From: an uncultured Paracoccaceae bacterium
GTDB taxonomy: Bacteria; Pseudomonadota; Alphaproteobacteria; Rhodobacterales; Rhodobacteraceae
Reading direction: 5' to 3'
Length of the DNA stretch: 64,000 bases
Assembly: GCA_938092015.1 (NCBI GenBank)
Contig: CALKOT010000005.1
Location: 1 to 64,000 of the forward strand
This document shows positions 37,207 to 45,843 of the stretch, piece after piece; within the stretch, counting starts at the first letter, position 1, and every line of letters begins with the position of its first letter. The translations under genes and the position numbers were made by a program. The notes under the pieces are model-generated. The model did no database searches and was not told where the DNA came from. It saw only the letters and a program-made list of their open reading frames with translations.

Positions 37207-38532
37207 ATGAACACGACCTTTCACAAAATCTGCGGAGGCGGTCTTCTGGTCGCCGCCGCAATTTTTGCAACACCAGCGAATGCAGCGACATTCGATCTGA
37301 ACTTGTTTCATGTGACGCCAACTGATGCTGGCGAAGGGGATATTTTTTCGATCGATAACCTGGATTTCGGGAAAGACGATGAGATCCTCTTTCGCGGCGT
37401 CGGGATCATTAATGGCGGATCTGAAACTGTTCTCGGCAAAATCGACACTACAGGCATATCCACCGTGCTTTCCCGCGCTGACGGCGTAACGAGCATTGGT
37501 CAAGTGCGGGCGAATGGAAGTGGCGAGGTCGTCTTCAACGGCGGCATTGTCCAGCCAGATCGGCCGGTGAACGGATTATCCATACTTCGGAATGGTGTCC
37601 GCGAGACACTGGTTCTCGACCAGATCACCCAGTTCGGCGATCCACCGCAGACAGTGCGCTTCGCGGTTGGCGATCTAGACGCTGACGGCAATGCAGTTTT
37701 TCAGGCGCGAAAACAATCAAATCAGACGGCGGTCTTTGCTGAAACGCCGGACGGCATTGTTGAACTTTTATCCGTCGGCGATCCCTTTCCCGGATTGGTT
37801 GGACAGACCATTATTGCGGTAGGGCAGCCATCGGTAAACGATGCTGGCGATATCGCGGTTTCCGCACTGGCTTCATCCGGCGCTTCAGCAATTCTTGAGG
37901 TGAAGGGTGGGGTCGTGAGCAATCGGTTCGACACGTCGCAGCCTGCGCCGTTGCCAGGCTCGCCGATGTTCGCTGGTTTTGGGACACCAGATCTGAACAA
38001 TACGGGCGCTGTCGCCCTCTTCGCCACGCTGCAAGGCGACACCCCAACTGAGATTTCGTCTGGCGGGCCTCCTTCGGGCATTTTTCTGGAACATGGCGGC
38101 TTGGCTGAGGCGATCATCGCACGGGGCGACATAGCGCCAGACGCCGGTGGATTGCTGATTGACGGGCTGTTCGACATTACGCTCAACGACGAAAACGATG
38201 TCGGCTTTCTTGCCAGGCTCAGCGATGGATCCACCGCTGCCTACTTCGCATCCGAGGGCAATGTAGACCTGATCGTAAAAGATGGTGATCAGATTTCCGG
38301 ATTTGGCGATACATTCACCATTCAGGATTTTGGCTTCAATCCCGGCGGCGCGATTGACCTTAACGACGCGTCACAGATCGCCCTTTCCGTGCGATTTGAC
38401 GGTGGTCGGAGCGGTTTCATTCTCGCTACGGCTGAGGTTGATCGGACAACGCCAGTCCCCCTTCCTGCCGGACTTCCGCTTCTCATCGGCGGCATCGCAA
38501 TCCTTGGTCTCTCACGCCGTTATTTCACGTAA
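37207..38532 (+). CDS. Secreted NxxG-repeat protein with VPLPA-CTERM anchor
   Basis: A 441-residue exported protein. A signal peptide ends at TPANAA. The body contains repeats of the form N-D/N-x-G-x-V-x-F/L (NDAGDIAVSAL, NNTGAVALFATL, NDENDVGFLARL, NDASQIALSVRF), like the tandem-repeat 'choice-of-anchor' proteins. The C-terminus TTPVPLPAGLPLLIGGIAIL followed by a basic tail is a VPLPA-CTERM sorting signal, handled by an exosortase. It is therefore probably cell-surface or extracellular. No exosortase gene is in the window. Confidence 0.85.
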   Translation: MNTTFHKICGGGLLVAAAIFATPANAATFDLNLFHVTPTDAGEGDIFSIDNLDFGKDDEILFRGVGIINGGSETVLGKIDTTGISTVLSRADGVTSIGQVRANGSGEVVFNGGIVQPDRPVNGLSILRNGVRETLVLDQITQFGDPPQTVRFAVGDLDADGNAVFQARKQSNQTAVFAETPDGIVELLSVGDPFPGLVGQTIIAVGQPSVNDAGDIAVSALASSGASAILEVKGGVVSNRFDTSQPAPLPGSPMFAGFGTPDLNNTGAVALFATLQGDTPTEISSGGPPSGIFLEHGGLAEAIIARGDIAPDAGGLLIDGLFDITLNDENDVGFLARLSDGSTAAYFASEGNVDLIVKDGDQISGFGDTFTIQDFGFNPGGAIDLNDASQIALSVRFDGGRSGFILATAEVDRTTPVPLPAGLPLLIGGIAILGLSRRYFT

Positions 38533-38737
38533 TCTGCGCCAAAGCTCATCAGCAGTCGCACGAATTGCATGCAGCTGGCGGCGTCAGTTTTGACGAGCAA
38601 CGATTTGATCTGGGCGTTGATCATCGCGATCGCCCTGACCCGCTCAACTGTGATCCACGCGGTGGTCAGGCCCCGGCCAGGCGTTCGGCCAGATCACATT
38701 CCAACGGGGTCAGTTTGAAGACCTGCTTTAACGGCCC
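38519..38737 (-). pseudogene. LuxR-type helix-turn-helix domain relic
   Basis: The minus strand reads KQVFKLTPLECDLAERLAG, then after a one-base shift GLTTAWITVERVRAIAMINA and QIKSLLVKTDAASCMQFVRL. This is the order of a LuxR/GerE DNA-binding domain (LTP.E..LA..LA.G......TVR..IKS...KT......LVRLL). The sensor half and an intact frame are missing. The relic fills half of the 436-bp stretch between the secreted protein and the next small gene; nothing else was seen in that stretch. Confidence 0.6.
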
Positions 38738-38968
38738 AATGACAGGCTAAGCGGCCATGATCGCAAACACTTACGAATAAAATGGCAGTTTTTTCAAATG
38801 GGCTGTGCCGTAAACCTCAGCTGACCATTAAGTTTTGTCGATTCCGGTCAGCTGTTGTTTCTTGCAGAAGTATGCTGTCTACCCCTCATGAACAGCTTTC
38901 GAACGCGACGCGCCTAAGTGGCCTTACCTTTTGCGACACAGGCGGCTTTGCCAGCAAGGACAACTCAG

Positions 38969-39178
38969 ATGAATGATGTAGCAATAGATCGCGCGGCGAT
39001 GGGGCGATTGGCGACGGCTTTGACATTCATTTGCGGGGCCGATCATCCCACGACAGTTCTGCTAAAGACGGCATCCGACAGCGGCGCTGATCAGGACATC
39101 ACCAAAGCGCGGAAATCATTCCTTAAACTGAAGCCCGGCGACCGGAAGGCGGCGATGGCGATGCTCGACGATGACTGA
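38969..39178 (+). CDS. Small hypothetical protein (69 residues)
   Basis: Begins MNDVAIDRAAMGRLATALTF and ends RKAAMAMLDDD, with AAGGAC ahead of the ATG. The composition is that of a compact soluble helical protein: FICGADHPTTVLLKTA, then KARKSFLKLKPGDRKAAM. Not recognised. It is followed by another small gene on the same strand. Confidence 0.6.
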   Translation: MNDVAIDRAAMGRLATALTFICGADHPTTVLLKTASDSGADQDITKARKSFLKLKPGDRKAAMAMLDDD

Positions 39179-39253
39179 ATAAAGCCATCGGGCGAAACAT
39201 ATCGCCGGCATTCCAGCGCAGCCAAACCACACTCACATGAGAGCAATTCAGCA

Positions 39254-39442
39254 ATGAGTAAGTTAAAAGCCAGCAAACGGGCCAAAGCGAACAGCCTTAA
39301 GAAGGCCGCTCGCAAGAGGTTAGTCGCCAAGCAGGCGAAGGCAGATAATCCGGCAGAACAGTTTGACGACGCTGGCGAAATCCGAAGCGCCTTTCATGCC
39401 GCCGGTGGCTTTAAAGGCGCGAAGGCAAAATCTTCACATTAA
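39254..39442 (+). CDS. Small basic protein (62 residues), unknown
   Basis: Very rich in Lys, Ala and Arg: MSKLKASKRAKANSLKKAAR, then KRLVAKQAKADNPAEQFDDA. This resembles small nucleic-acid-binding proteins or disordered basic proteins. The ribosome binding site is weak. It is 75 bp after the previous small gene and convergent with the aminotransferase. Real coding is likely from composition, but the function is unknown. Confidence 0.5.
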   Translation: MSKLKASKRAKANSLKKAARKRLVAKQAKADNPAEQFDDAGEIRSAFHAAGGFKGAKAKSSH

Positions 39443-39453
39443 GCGGGCAGTTA

Positions 39454-40713
39454 CTATAGCGCCGCCGCAGCCCCCTCGATTGCCTCTTCCGTCGCCTGCA
39501 AATCCTCTTCCGTCAGCGCAGCGCAGATATAGGTTTTGCCCGGCGGCTTCAGAATACCACGCGCCCTCAGCAGGTCATTGAACCGAAGGTTCGTCGCTCC
39601 ATCGGCTGAGATGTAATCGCGGTAATCGCGCACGTCCCGGTCGATGAAGGCAAGATCGAACAACGTCTCGTCCCCCACGATCTGAACGGTATGGCCTGCG
39701 TCGCCCAGATGCTTGCGGAATATCTCCATGACTCGTGCGCCGTCACTGCGCAGTTTGTCATAGGTTCCTTCACGGCGGAGGATTTCCATTGTCTTGATCC
39801 CGGCCGCCGCGGCGATTGGGTTGCCGGAAAGCGTGCCCAGCTGCATCAGGAACCCTTCAGCACCGACTTTACCCTTATCAAAATGGCTCATGATGTCTTT
39901 TCGCCCCGCCAGGGCAGCCAGTGGAAAGCCCCCGCCAACAATCTTGCCAAGGGTGCAAAGATCAGGCGTCACGCCGTATTTTTCCTGCGCACCGCCATAG
40001 GCGAGGCGGTAGCCAGTGACGATCTCATCAAAGATCAGAATGACGCCGTGTTTGGTGCACGCTTCACGCACCGCTTCCAGAAACCCAGGTGCGGGTGGGA
40101 TCAGCCGTTGCAAAGGTTCCATGATCACGCAGGCCAGCTCATCTGCGTGTTCGGCGATCAAGGAAACGGCGAATTCGGTGTCGTTAAACGGCGCGATCAG
40201 CATCTCATCCCGCACGCTGTCGGGGATGCCCGCGCTATCGGGTACGGCGTTGGGAAAGTTGACCAGCTGCGTGGGCGCCAGCGACATCTGCGCCTCAGCG
40301 CTCATCCCGTGATAGCCGCCTTCAAACTTCATCACCTTGGGCTTGCCGGTGAACGCCCGCGCGGTGCGGATGGCGTACATGTCCGCCTCACCGCCCGATG
40401 TCACATAGCGGACCTGCTCAGCGCAGGCCATGTCATCGACGATCTGTTCAGCCAACTCCACGCCCAGCGCGTTGTTGGCGAAAAACGTCAACCCGTCGCG
40501 CAGCTGTTTTTCAACAACCTCAATCACTTCAGGGTGGCCATGGCCGATCAGCATCGGGCCGGAGCCGATCAGGTAGTCAATCAGCTCATTCCCGTCTTCA
40601 TCCCAAACCCGCGCGCCAAGGCCGCGTTTGATGAAAATCGAGTGGTCAAAATTCCCGAACCCGCCCGCGGGCAGAACAGTTGAAGCGCGGTCGAACCAGG
40701 CGGCGTTGGACAT
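39454..40713 (-). CDS. Class III aminotransferase, glutamate-1-semialdehyde aminomutase-like
   Basis: A 419-residue PLP enzyme. FDEIVTGYRLAYGGAQ and the PLP lysine in LCTLGKIVGGGFPLAALAG mark the class III fold, and FFANNALGVELAEQIVDDM plus VRYVTSGGEADMYAIRTARA resemble HemL. The sequence differs enough from true HemL that an omega-transaminase role on another amino substrate is more likely. Stands alone. Confidence 0.8.
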   Translation of the reverse strand: MSNAAWFDRASTVLPAGGFGNFDHSIFIKRGLGARVWDEDGNELIDYLIGSGPMLIGHGHPEVIEVVEKQLRDGLTFFANNALGVELAEQIVDDMACAEQVRYVTSGGEADMYAIRTARAFTGKPKVMKFEGGYHGMSAEAQMSLAPTQLVNFPNAVPDSAGIPDSVRDEMLIAPFNDTEFAVSLIAEHADELACVIMEPLQRLIPPAPGFLEAVREACTKHGVILIFDEIVTGYRLAYGGAQEKYGVTPDLCTLGKIVGGGFPLAALAGRKDIMSHFDKGKVGAEGFLMQLGTLSGNPIAAAAGIKTMEILRREGTYDKLRSDGARVMEIFRKHLGDAGHTVQIVGDETLFDLAFIDRDVRDYRDYISADGATNLRFNDLLRARGILKPPGKTYICAALTEEDLQATEEAIEGAAAAL

Positions 40714-40896
40714 GGGATTTCCTTGGATGAAAGCAACAGAAGTTGTGGCAATGATATCAATGTCTGGCGCGACGCCAAGGCCAACATTACGTGTCGGGCG
40801 CCGTTTTTAGACAGTGCGGCGACCTCGCCTCGCAAAAGACAAAACAGGGCGAAGTCCGCAACAGGGTGGCGTTACTTTTCATTGGGCGAGTGCTGT

Positions 40897-41529
40897 TCAG
40901 ACAGTCTGCTCGACGTCCATTGCAGGTGGCGTCAGCAACTCGCCGCCTTTCCAGCCAATCACAGCCAGCAACGGACCGAGGATCATGTCCGTTGCATGCA
41001 ATTGGTTGCTTTCGTGATGAACGAAATCACCGACACCTACGTCGCGCGGCGCACGACCGGTGGCGCGAAATCGCGCCGATCCAGCGACGACCGCGTACAA
41101 TTCTTCCGGTCCATGCCAATGTTCAGGATAGATCAAACCAGCGCCCCAAAAGGCGATGGTGATCCTTGTATCATCACTGACAAAAGGGCCGGCGGGTGAG
41201 ACCAGATTGATGTAGGCATACCGTTCCAAAAAATCTGCATCCACACCGTGTTCCGACTTGTAGCTGCGAATCCAGTGAAACTGGGGCGCCCGGTCGATGA
41301 TTGCATTGACCAGCGGCTGAAATGCAGGCGAGGTCTGGCTGCGGCACGTTCCGATATGATTCAGCATGGGCCGGGCAACCGGATCGAAATGCAGATAGGA
41401 TTCTTTGTCAGGCAACGCAGATGGACAGAAGTCTCGCAACTCTGACAGATCCTCCCCCCATATCAGGTTCAACTCAGACAGTACGCTTTGATAAGCCGCT
41501 CTCACTTCATCCATCTCATCCCCCGGCAT
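40897..41529 (-). CDS. Cupin-type dimethylsulfoniopropionate lyase-like protein
   Basis: A 210-residue protein with a helical N-terminus and a C-terminal cupin. The metal-site motif is YPEHWHGPEELYAVVAGSAR (His, His, Glu, Tyr), and the second cupin motif has the late His in VHHESNQLHAT. This matches the DddQ/DddL/DddW-type DMSP lyase family, which cleaves DMSP to dimethyl sulfide and acrylate. acuI, whose product removes acryloyl-CoA, lies 6 kb away. Family assignment is by pattern; activity is not proven, and relatives with other substrates exist. Confidence 0.65.
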   Translation of the reverse strand: MPGDEMDEVRAAYQSVLSELNLIWGEDLSELRDFCPSALPDKESYLHFDPVARPMLNHIGTCRSQTSPAFQPLVNAIIDRAPQFHWIRSYKSEHGVDADFLERYAYINLVSPAGPFVSDDTRITIAFWGAGLIYPEHWHGPEELYAVVAGSARFRATGRAPRDVGVGDFVHHESNQLHATDMILGPLLAVIGWKGGELLTPPAMDVEQTV

Positions 41530-41690
41530 TCTCTACAAACGGATCGCGGCCCATTGTCGGCAGGTCAAACGGGGGGTCGCCACACAAACCGACATCCATG
41601 TAACAAATGCGTCATTGAACCTGTCTTGGGGGAATGGACTATGCCCGCTGCAGTGGATGTTTGAAGGATGAGCGAACGCAACAAAAAGTT

Positions 41691-41711
41691 AACAGATCAA
41701 TAATATCTGTT
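41691..41711. promoter_or_regulatory. Inverted repeat upstream of the cupin gene
   Basis: AACAGAT CAATAAT ATCTGTT: perfect 7-bp arms with a 7-nt centre, in the 243-bp gap upstream of the cupin gene and just after the thioesterase end. It may be an operator or a weak terminator. Confidence 0.35.
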
Positions 41712-41734
41712 TTGATACAAATGCTTAGCAATGT

Positions 41735-41748
41735 TTTCACGCGTGAAA
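41735..41748. promoter_or_regulatory. Palindrome TTTCACGCGTGAAA
   Basis: A perfect 14-bp palindrome in the gap between thioesterase and cupin genes. It is like a parS half-site pair pushed apart by two bases. A closely related site lies at 45844. Confidence 0.4.
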
Positions 41749-41772
41749 CCTTGCTCAGATCCAGCAAAAGGT

Positions 41773-42552
41773 TCAGGCGGGCGAAAGGATGACGGATTGA
41801 AGCGCTGTCGCAATGGGCCCGTTTTCGTCCGATATCCGCGCTTCGGCCAGCCCTATCCCATTCGGTCGCCAATGGGACAGGGTTTCACTAAGCAACCAAT
41901 CCGATGTGGTCTGGCGGTGGGCGACAATCGTCAGATCAGGGTTCACGAACCCAACTTCCTGCAACTCTGCATTCCGCGAAATGGCGTTGCCACTATCAGC
42001 CATCGGGCACAGTCGCTGAAAGGACGACGGCGTTTCACCTTCGATCAGTGGACCGGTTTTCAGCCAGATCGAAGTGGGGCCAGGCGTGTGATCCTCACCT
42101 TCGGGGTAGAGGACATCGACGAAACTGCCAAAAGCCTGCAGGTCATGCGCTGGTTTCTGGATCGGAAACGGCCCCGGCCTCGCATCGGCGACTTTCAGGG
42201 GCGCGACAGGTGCGGTCGGAACTCGCCGTTCTTCGGATGGCGCGATCAAAAGGGCGCTGCCCGTGACACAGATCTTTCCATTCAGATCGGTCAAGGTTGC
42301 GGCTGCGGTGGACACCTTTCGCCCCTCACGCTGCATTTCGACATCAACGCGAAACCCAGCAATAGGAATGGGCCGAATTAAGTCGAGCGTTAGGCGGGTC
42401 AGCAACTTGTCTGGCCCCGCGACGATCTCAACTGAACGGGCGATGGCCCCGGCAGGTGGGCCGGCGTGGCAATGGTCAACTGACCAAGGCCCCCGCGTCG
42501 CTTCAAGCCCGATATAGACATGGGTGTCGTCCAGTCTCAGAAAGGCGGTCAT
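41773..42552 (-). CDS. Acyl-CoA thioesterase-like (double hotdog) protein
   Basis: A 259-residue protein with two hotdog halves of the TesB-like 4HBT_3 group: GPWSVDHCHAGPPAGAIARS in the first and PMADSGNAISRNAELQEVGF followed by TSDWLLSETLSHW in the second. It likely hydrolyses acyl-CoA thioesters. The ATG with GGAG upstream is chosen over a GTG 12 codons earlier. Divergent from the carboxymuconolactone-decarboxylase-like gene. Confidence 0.8.
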   Translation of the reverse strand: MTAFLRLDDTHVYIGLEATRGPWSVDHCHAGPPAGAIARSVEIVAGPDKLLTRLTLDLIRPIPIAGFRVDVEMQREGRKVSTAAATLTDLNGKICVTGSALLIAPSEERRVPTAPVAPLKVADARPGPFPIQKPAHDLQAFGSFVDVLYPEGEDHTPGPTSIWLKTGPLIEGETPSSFQRLCPMADSGNAISRNAELQEVGFVNPDLTIVAHRQTTSDWLLSETLSHWRPNGIGLAEARISDENGPIATALQSVILSPA

Positions 42553-42615
42553 CGAAGTCTCCGTCTGCGGGGGCATTTTGTCGAACACTTATGCAATAAG
42601 AAGAAGGAGAACCAG

Positions 42616-42993
42616 ATGGACAATATGTTTGAAGAAGGTCTGAAACAGCGCAAAGCCACTTTGGGGGCCGAGTATGTAGAGAAAAACCTCGCAGCCGCTG
42701 ACGACTTCACTCGCCCGTTTCAAGAGGCGATGACGGCCTGGTGCTGGGGCTTTGGGTGGGGTGATGAAGCGTTAGACGCCAAGACCCGCAGCCTGATGAA
42801 CCTTTCCATGATCGGCGCCCTTGGGAAAATGAACGAGTTCAAGATCCATACCCGCGGCGCGCTAACCAATGGCGTTAGCAAAGAAGAAATCCGCGCCGCC
42901 ATCCATGTCGTTTCAATCTACTGCGGTGTCCCGCAAGGCCTGGAATGCTTCCGCGCCGCCCGTGAAGTTCTGGAAGAAGCGGGTGAATTGTAA
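42616..42993 (+). CDS. Carboxymuconolactone decarboxylase-family protein
   Basis: A 125-residue AhpD-like helical protein: KTRSLMNLSMIGALGKMNEF, HTRGALTNGVSKEEIRAAIH, VVSIYCGVPQGLECFRAARE. It resembles PcaC (protocatechuate pathway decarboxylase), but no other pca gene is present. It lacks the CxxC of peroxidase-type AhpD relatives. AAGGAG precedes the ATG. Confidence 0.85.
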   Translation: MDNMFEEGLKQRKATLGAEYVEKNLAAADDFTRPFQEAMTAWCWGFGWGDEALDAKTRSLMNLSMIGALGKMNEFKIHTRGALTNGVSKEEIRAAIHVVSIYCGVPQGLECFRAAREVLEEAGEL

Positions 42994-43009
42994 GGCTGCG
43001 CGAAAGTCG

Positions 43010-43666
43010 TCACAGCGCCTCGGATAATTCTGCAAATGGGCCGCGGCCAGGCGTGATGCTGATCGCCGCCGCCCGAACCTTCCGCGCGTGATCATATCGC
43101 TCAACCATGCACACAGCCTCTGCGAATGACAGATTACGATTGTTCCTGAGGGTGCCGAGCATCATGAGGTCTTTTGAGCAAATCGTACGCTTATCGCGGA
43201 GCTTGTTCAGCAAGATCTCCATCGCCAGTATATTTGCCTCAGCAAGGATGCCATGATCGCCTGAGACGCCCGGCATTTGTCCCGCTCTGGGCGCTGGTGA
43301 AATTGCCACTTCTCCGACAATATGCGTTGGCGCGCTTCCATCCATACTGATCGGATGAAGGATGGAGCGGATCTCCCTCGCCCCGTCTTGAAAGGTCAGG
43401 CGTGTAGAATATGTGACCGGTCTTCGTTCGGTTATGCAGGTTCGGTAGCGGCTATTCAGAAACTCTGCTTCCGACCTGCTCTGCAAAATCATCTGCGGTG
43501 TCTTTGCGATCGCCGCATCCAGACTAAGCCCGCTTTCCTTGGTATGCGCCTCATTCAGGGCGACAACGTGAAACTCGCCCTCTTTGCCCCGATCAAGGAC
43601 AAAGACCGGCAATTCCATACGGTTTATCGAATGCTGCAGGTCGACCTGCGGCTTTGTAAATATCAT
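43010..43666 (-). CDS. PAS-domain protein
   Basis: A 218-residue protein with a PAS-like N-terminal half (ELPVFVLDRGKEGEFHVVAL, NEAHTKESGLSLDAAIAKTP, CITERRPVTYSTRLTFQDGA) and a helical C-terminal half (FAEAVCMVERYDHARKVRA) without a recognised output domain. A sensory role is likely; ligand and target unknown. The start at MIFTKPQVD is chosen over an ATG 50 codons upstream because the extra N-terminus looks non-coding. Confidence 0.6.
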   Translation of the reverse strand: MIFTKPQVDLQHSINRMELPVFVLDRGKEGEFHVVALNEAHTKESGLSLDAAIAKTPQMILQSRSEAEFLNSRYRTCITERRPVTYSTRLTFQDGAREIRSILHPISMDGSAPTHIVGEVAISPAPRAGQMPGVSGDHGILAEANILAMEILLNKLRDKRTICSKDLMMLGTLRNNRNLSFAEAVCMVERYDHARKVRAAAISITPGRGPFAELSEAL

Positions 43667-43854
43667 GGCTGGCGCCCTGTAGCATTTCTTGCTTGGGGCG
43701 CTTATGCGAAATGTGCCTGAATGACATCTTAATGCGAGCCGCCAATCAGCGCACAGTTTTTCGACAATGCGCCGAAAATTACCTGACGCCTGAGCGCACC
43801 GACATGGTGCGCGCATTTTGCAAAGGGGCGCCCAGCTGAAGGGTTTGGCTGGCC

Positions 43855-44787
43855 TCAGATCGTCGTCAGATCAACATTTGACCCACACACCAGCACACCG
43901 ACATGACTGCCCGGCTCAGGTGTGACCGCCCCGCTCATCACCGCCGCCAATGCAGTTGAGGCGCCCAGTTCAGCCGCAATGCCACACTGGCTCCACAGTG
44001 CTTTCTGGGCGGCGCGGATCGCATCATCTTCAACCAGCGCGAGGTCATCGACATGGCTTGAAATCGCTTCGTGGTTCATCCGACCAATCGAAGGCGCGCC
44101 AAGGCTGTCACGTGCGATAGAAGTTGGCCTCATTTCAACCGGTGCACCCGCCTTGCGGGCCTCATAGGCGCAGCGGGCGTCTTTGGGTTCGACACCTATG
44201 ACGGAAGGTCCCATCTGCATGGCGTAGGCCATGCCTGAGATCAGGCCGCCCCCACCGATAGCGATCAGGACAGCATCCATATCTGGGCATTGTTCAGCCC
44301 ATTCCAGGCCAAGCGTTCCTTGCCCCGTAATCGTGCCAATCGCTTCATAGGGGTGCACGTCCGCTACATCGGTTTCACTGCGAAACGCATCGTAGGCCGC
44401 GATTGTATCGGCAATGTTGTCACCGATCAGGCGAACCTCTGCGCCGTAGGACTTGATTTTCTCAACCTTGGGCGTCGGTGCGAAGGTGGGCACAAAGATC
44501 GTCGCCTTTAGCCCCAGCGCCCTGGCCGCATAACCAACCGCCGCGCCGTGGTTACCGCCAGAAACAGCGACCAGATCGCGGGTCTCGCGACCACCGGTCA
44601 ACAGCGTCGTGAAAGCGCCGCGCGGCTTGAAGCTGCCGGCATGCTGAAATCCTTCTAGCTTCAGCGTCAGTCGCCCGCCCCAGTCGCACCCGAAATCCTT
44701 GGGATCGACTTCCATCACAGGGGTCCGGCGAACATAAGGCCGGATCGCGCGATCAGCTTCGATGATGGATTGCATTGTTATGGTCAT
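43855..44787 (-). CDS. PLP-dependent threonine/serine dehydratase-like protein
   Basis: A 310-residue fold-type II PLP enzyme. The PLP lysine is in KLEGFQHAGSFKPRGAF, the phosphate loop in AIGGGGLISGMAYAM, and VSGGNHGAAVGYAARALGLK is the substrate-binding Asn loop. It has no regulatory ACT domain, so it is a catabolic type. Its divergent neighbour is an ornithine-cyclodeaminase-like gene, the pair seen as EutB/EutC in ectoine use, but no other ectoine genes are here. Confidence 0.8.
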   Translation of the reverse strand: MTITMQSIIEADRAIRPYVRRTPVMEVDPKDFGCDWGGRLTLKLEGFQHAGSFKPRGAFTTLLTGGRETRDLVAVSGGNHGAAVGYAARALGLKATIFVPTFAPTPKVEKIKSYGAEVRLIGDNIADTIAAYDAFRSETDVADVHPYEAIGTITGQGTLGLEWAEQCPDMDAVLIAIGGGGLISGMAYAMQMGPSVIGVEPKDARCAYEARKAGAPVEMRPTSIARDSLGAPSIGRMNHEAISSHVDDLALVEDDAIRAAQKALWSQCGIAAELGASTALAAVMSGAVTPEPGSHVGVLVCGSNVDLTTI

Positions 44788-44843
44788 GGACGAAAGCCTC
44801 CGTTTCGCGCACGGTCGCCGAAAGACAGGACAGGAGCAAGACC

Positions 44844-45833
44844 TTGAGCATCGAGATCGAATATTTGGGTGGCCCGCAGATCAAGGAACTGGCGCTAACA
44901 GACGAACAGATCCTTGATGCGGTTGAAGGTGGTCTGATCGCTGCTGGGCGAGGTGACACAGTGATAGAGCCGCGGATGCACCTCGCGCCCGGTCATTCGG
45001 ACGGGCATTTCAACGTGCTGCGCGGGGTCATCGGCGACTATGCCGGGGTCAAGGTGGTTGGTGATTTCGTCGACAACTACAAATCCGGCCTGCCGTCCGA
45101 GATGGCCCTACTGAACCTTTTTGATCCCGTGAACGGCGCACCGAAAGCGGTGATAGATGCTGCCGGGATCACCGATATGCGGACAGGGGCCGTCACAGCG
45201 ATCGGGGCAAAACACCTTGCGCCGGAAAAGCCCCGCATTCTGGGTCATATCGGGGCGCGGGGGACGGCTTACTGGAATGTGCGGCTGCTGGATCATCTTT
45301 TCGATTTTGAAGAAATCCGCGTTCATTCGCGCCGCCCTGAATCGCGCGAACCCTTTGGCGAGAGACTATCTCAGGACCTCGGCAAGCCGGTCATCGTGAC
45401 CGAAGATTGGGAAAGCTGCCTGAAGGATGCCGACATAATGGTCGAAGCGTCCCGATTACGGGAACCGACGCCGATGTTCGATCCGGCCTGGGTCAAGCCC
45501 GGCGCGCTGGTGATCCCCTACGGTACGATGAGTTCTCTGCCGCTGGAGTTCGTCGATGGAATTGATGCGTTTTTCATGGACGATCTTGGTCAGATGAATG
45601 CAGGCGATTTCGGTGCACTTCGCCCCCATATCCAGGCTGGAAAAGTTACTCGTGACAGTTTCCGGGCAGAGATCGGCGAGGTGGCGGCGGGCGCCAAGCC
45701 GGGGCGAAAATCAGCTGATGAAACGATCCTGTTCTGGCACCGGGGCCTCGCCACTTCGGACATAGCACTGGGCGTTCGGATGCTTGAACTGGCGCGGGAA
45801 CGAGGGATCGTGATGCGGCTGCCCTATGCGTGA
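44844..45833 (+). CDS. Ornithine cyclodeaminase/mu-crystallin-family protein
   Basis: A 329-residue NAD-dependent enzyme: RMHLAPGHSDGHFNVLRGVI for substrate, VVGDFVDNYKSGLPSEMALL, TDMRTGAVTAIGAKHLAPEK and the Rossmann loop GHIGARGTAYWNV. The start is TTG with AGGAG seven bases upstream; no in-frame ATG suits the family's N-terminus. Divergent from the dehydratase over 56 bp. It may reduce or deaminate an imine or amino acid made by its neighbour. Confidence 0.82.
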   Translation: MSIEIEYLGGPQIKELALTDEQILDAVEGGLIAAGRGDTVIEPRMHLAPGHSDGHFNVLRGVIGDYAGVKVVGDFVDNYKSGLPSEMALLNLFDPVNGAPKAVIDAAGITDMRTGAVTAIGAKHLAPEKPRILGHIGARGTAYWNVRLLDHLFDFEEIRVHSRRPESREPFGERLSQDLGKPVIVTEDWESCLKDADIMVEASRLREPTPMFDPAWVKPGALVIPYGTMSSLPLEFVDGIDAFFMDDLGQMNAGDFGALRPHIQAGKVTRDSFRAEIGEVAAGAKPGRKSADETILFWHRGLATSDIALGVRMLELARERGIVMRLPYA

Positions 45834-45843
45834 AATCGACTAG

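Noticed and set aside
39691-40683. 330-codon plus-strand frame opposite the class III aminotransferase
   Set aside because: Antisense to a gene with clear PLP motifs; no independent ribosome binding site or domain.
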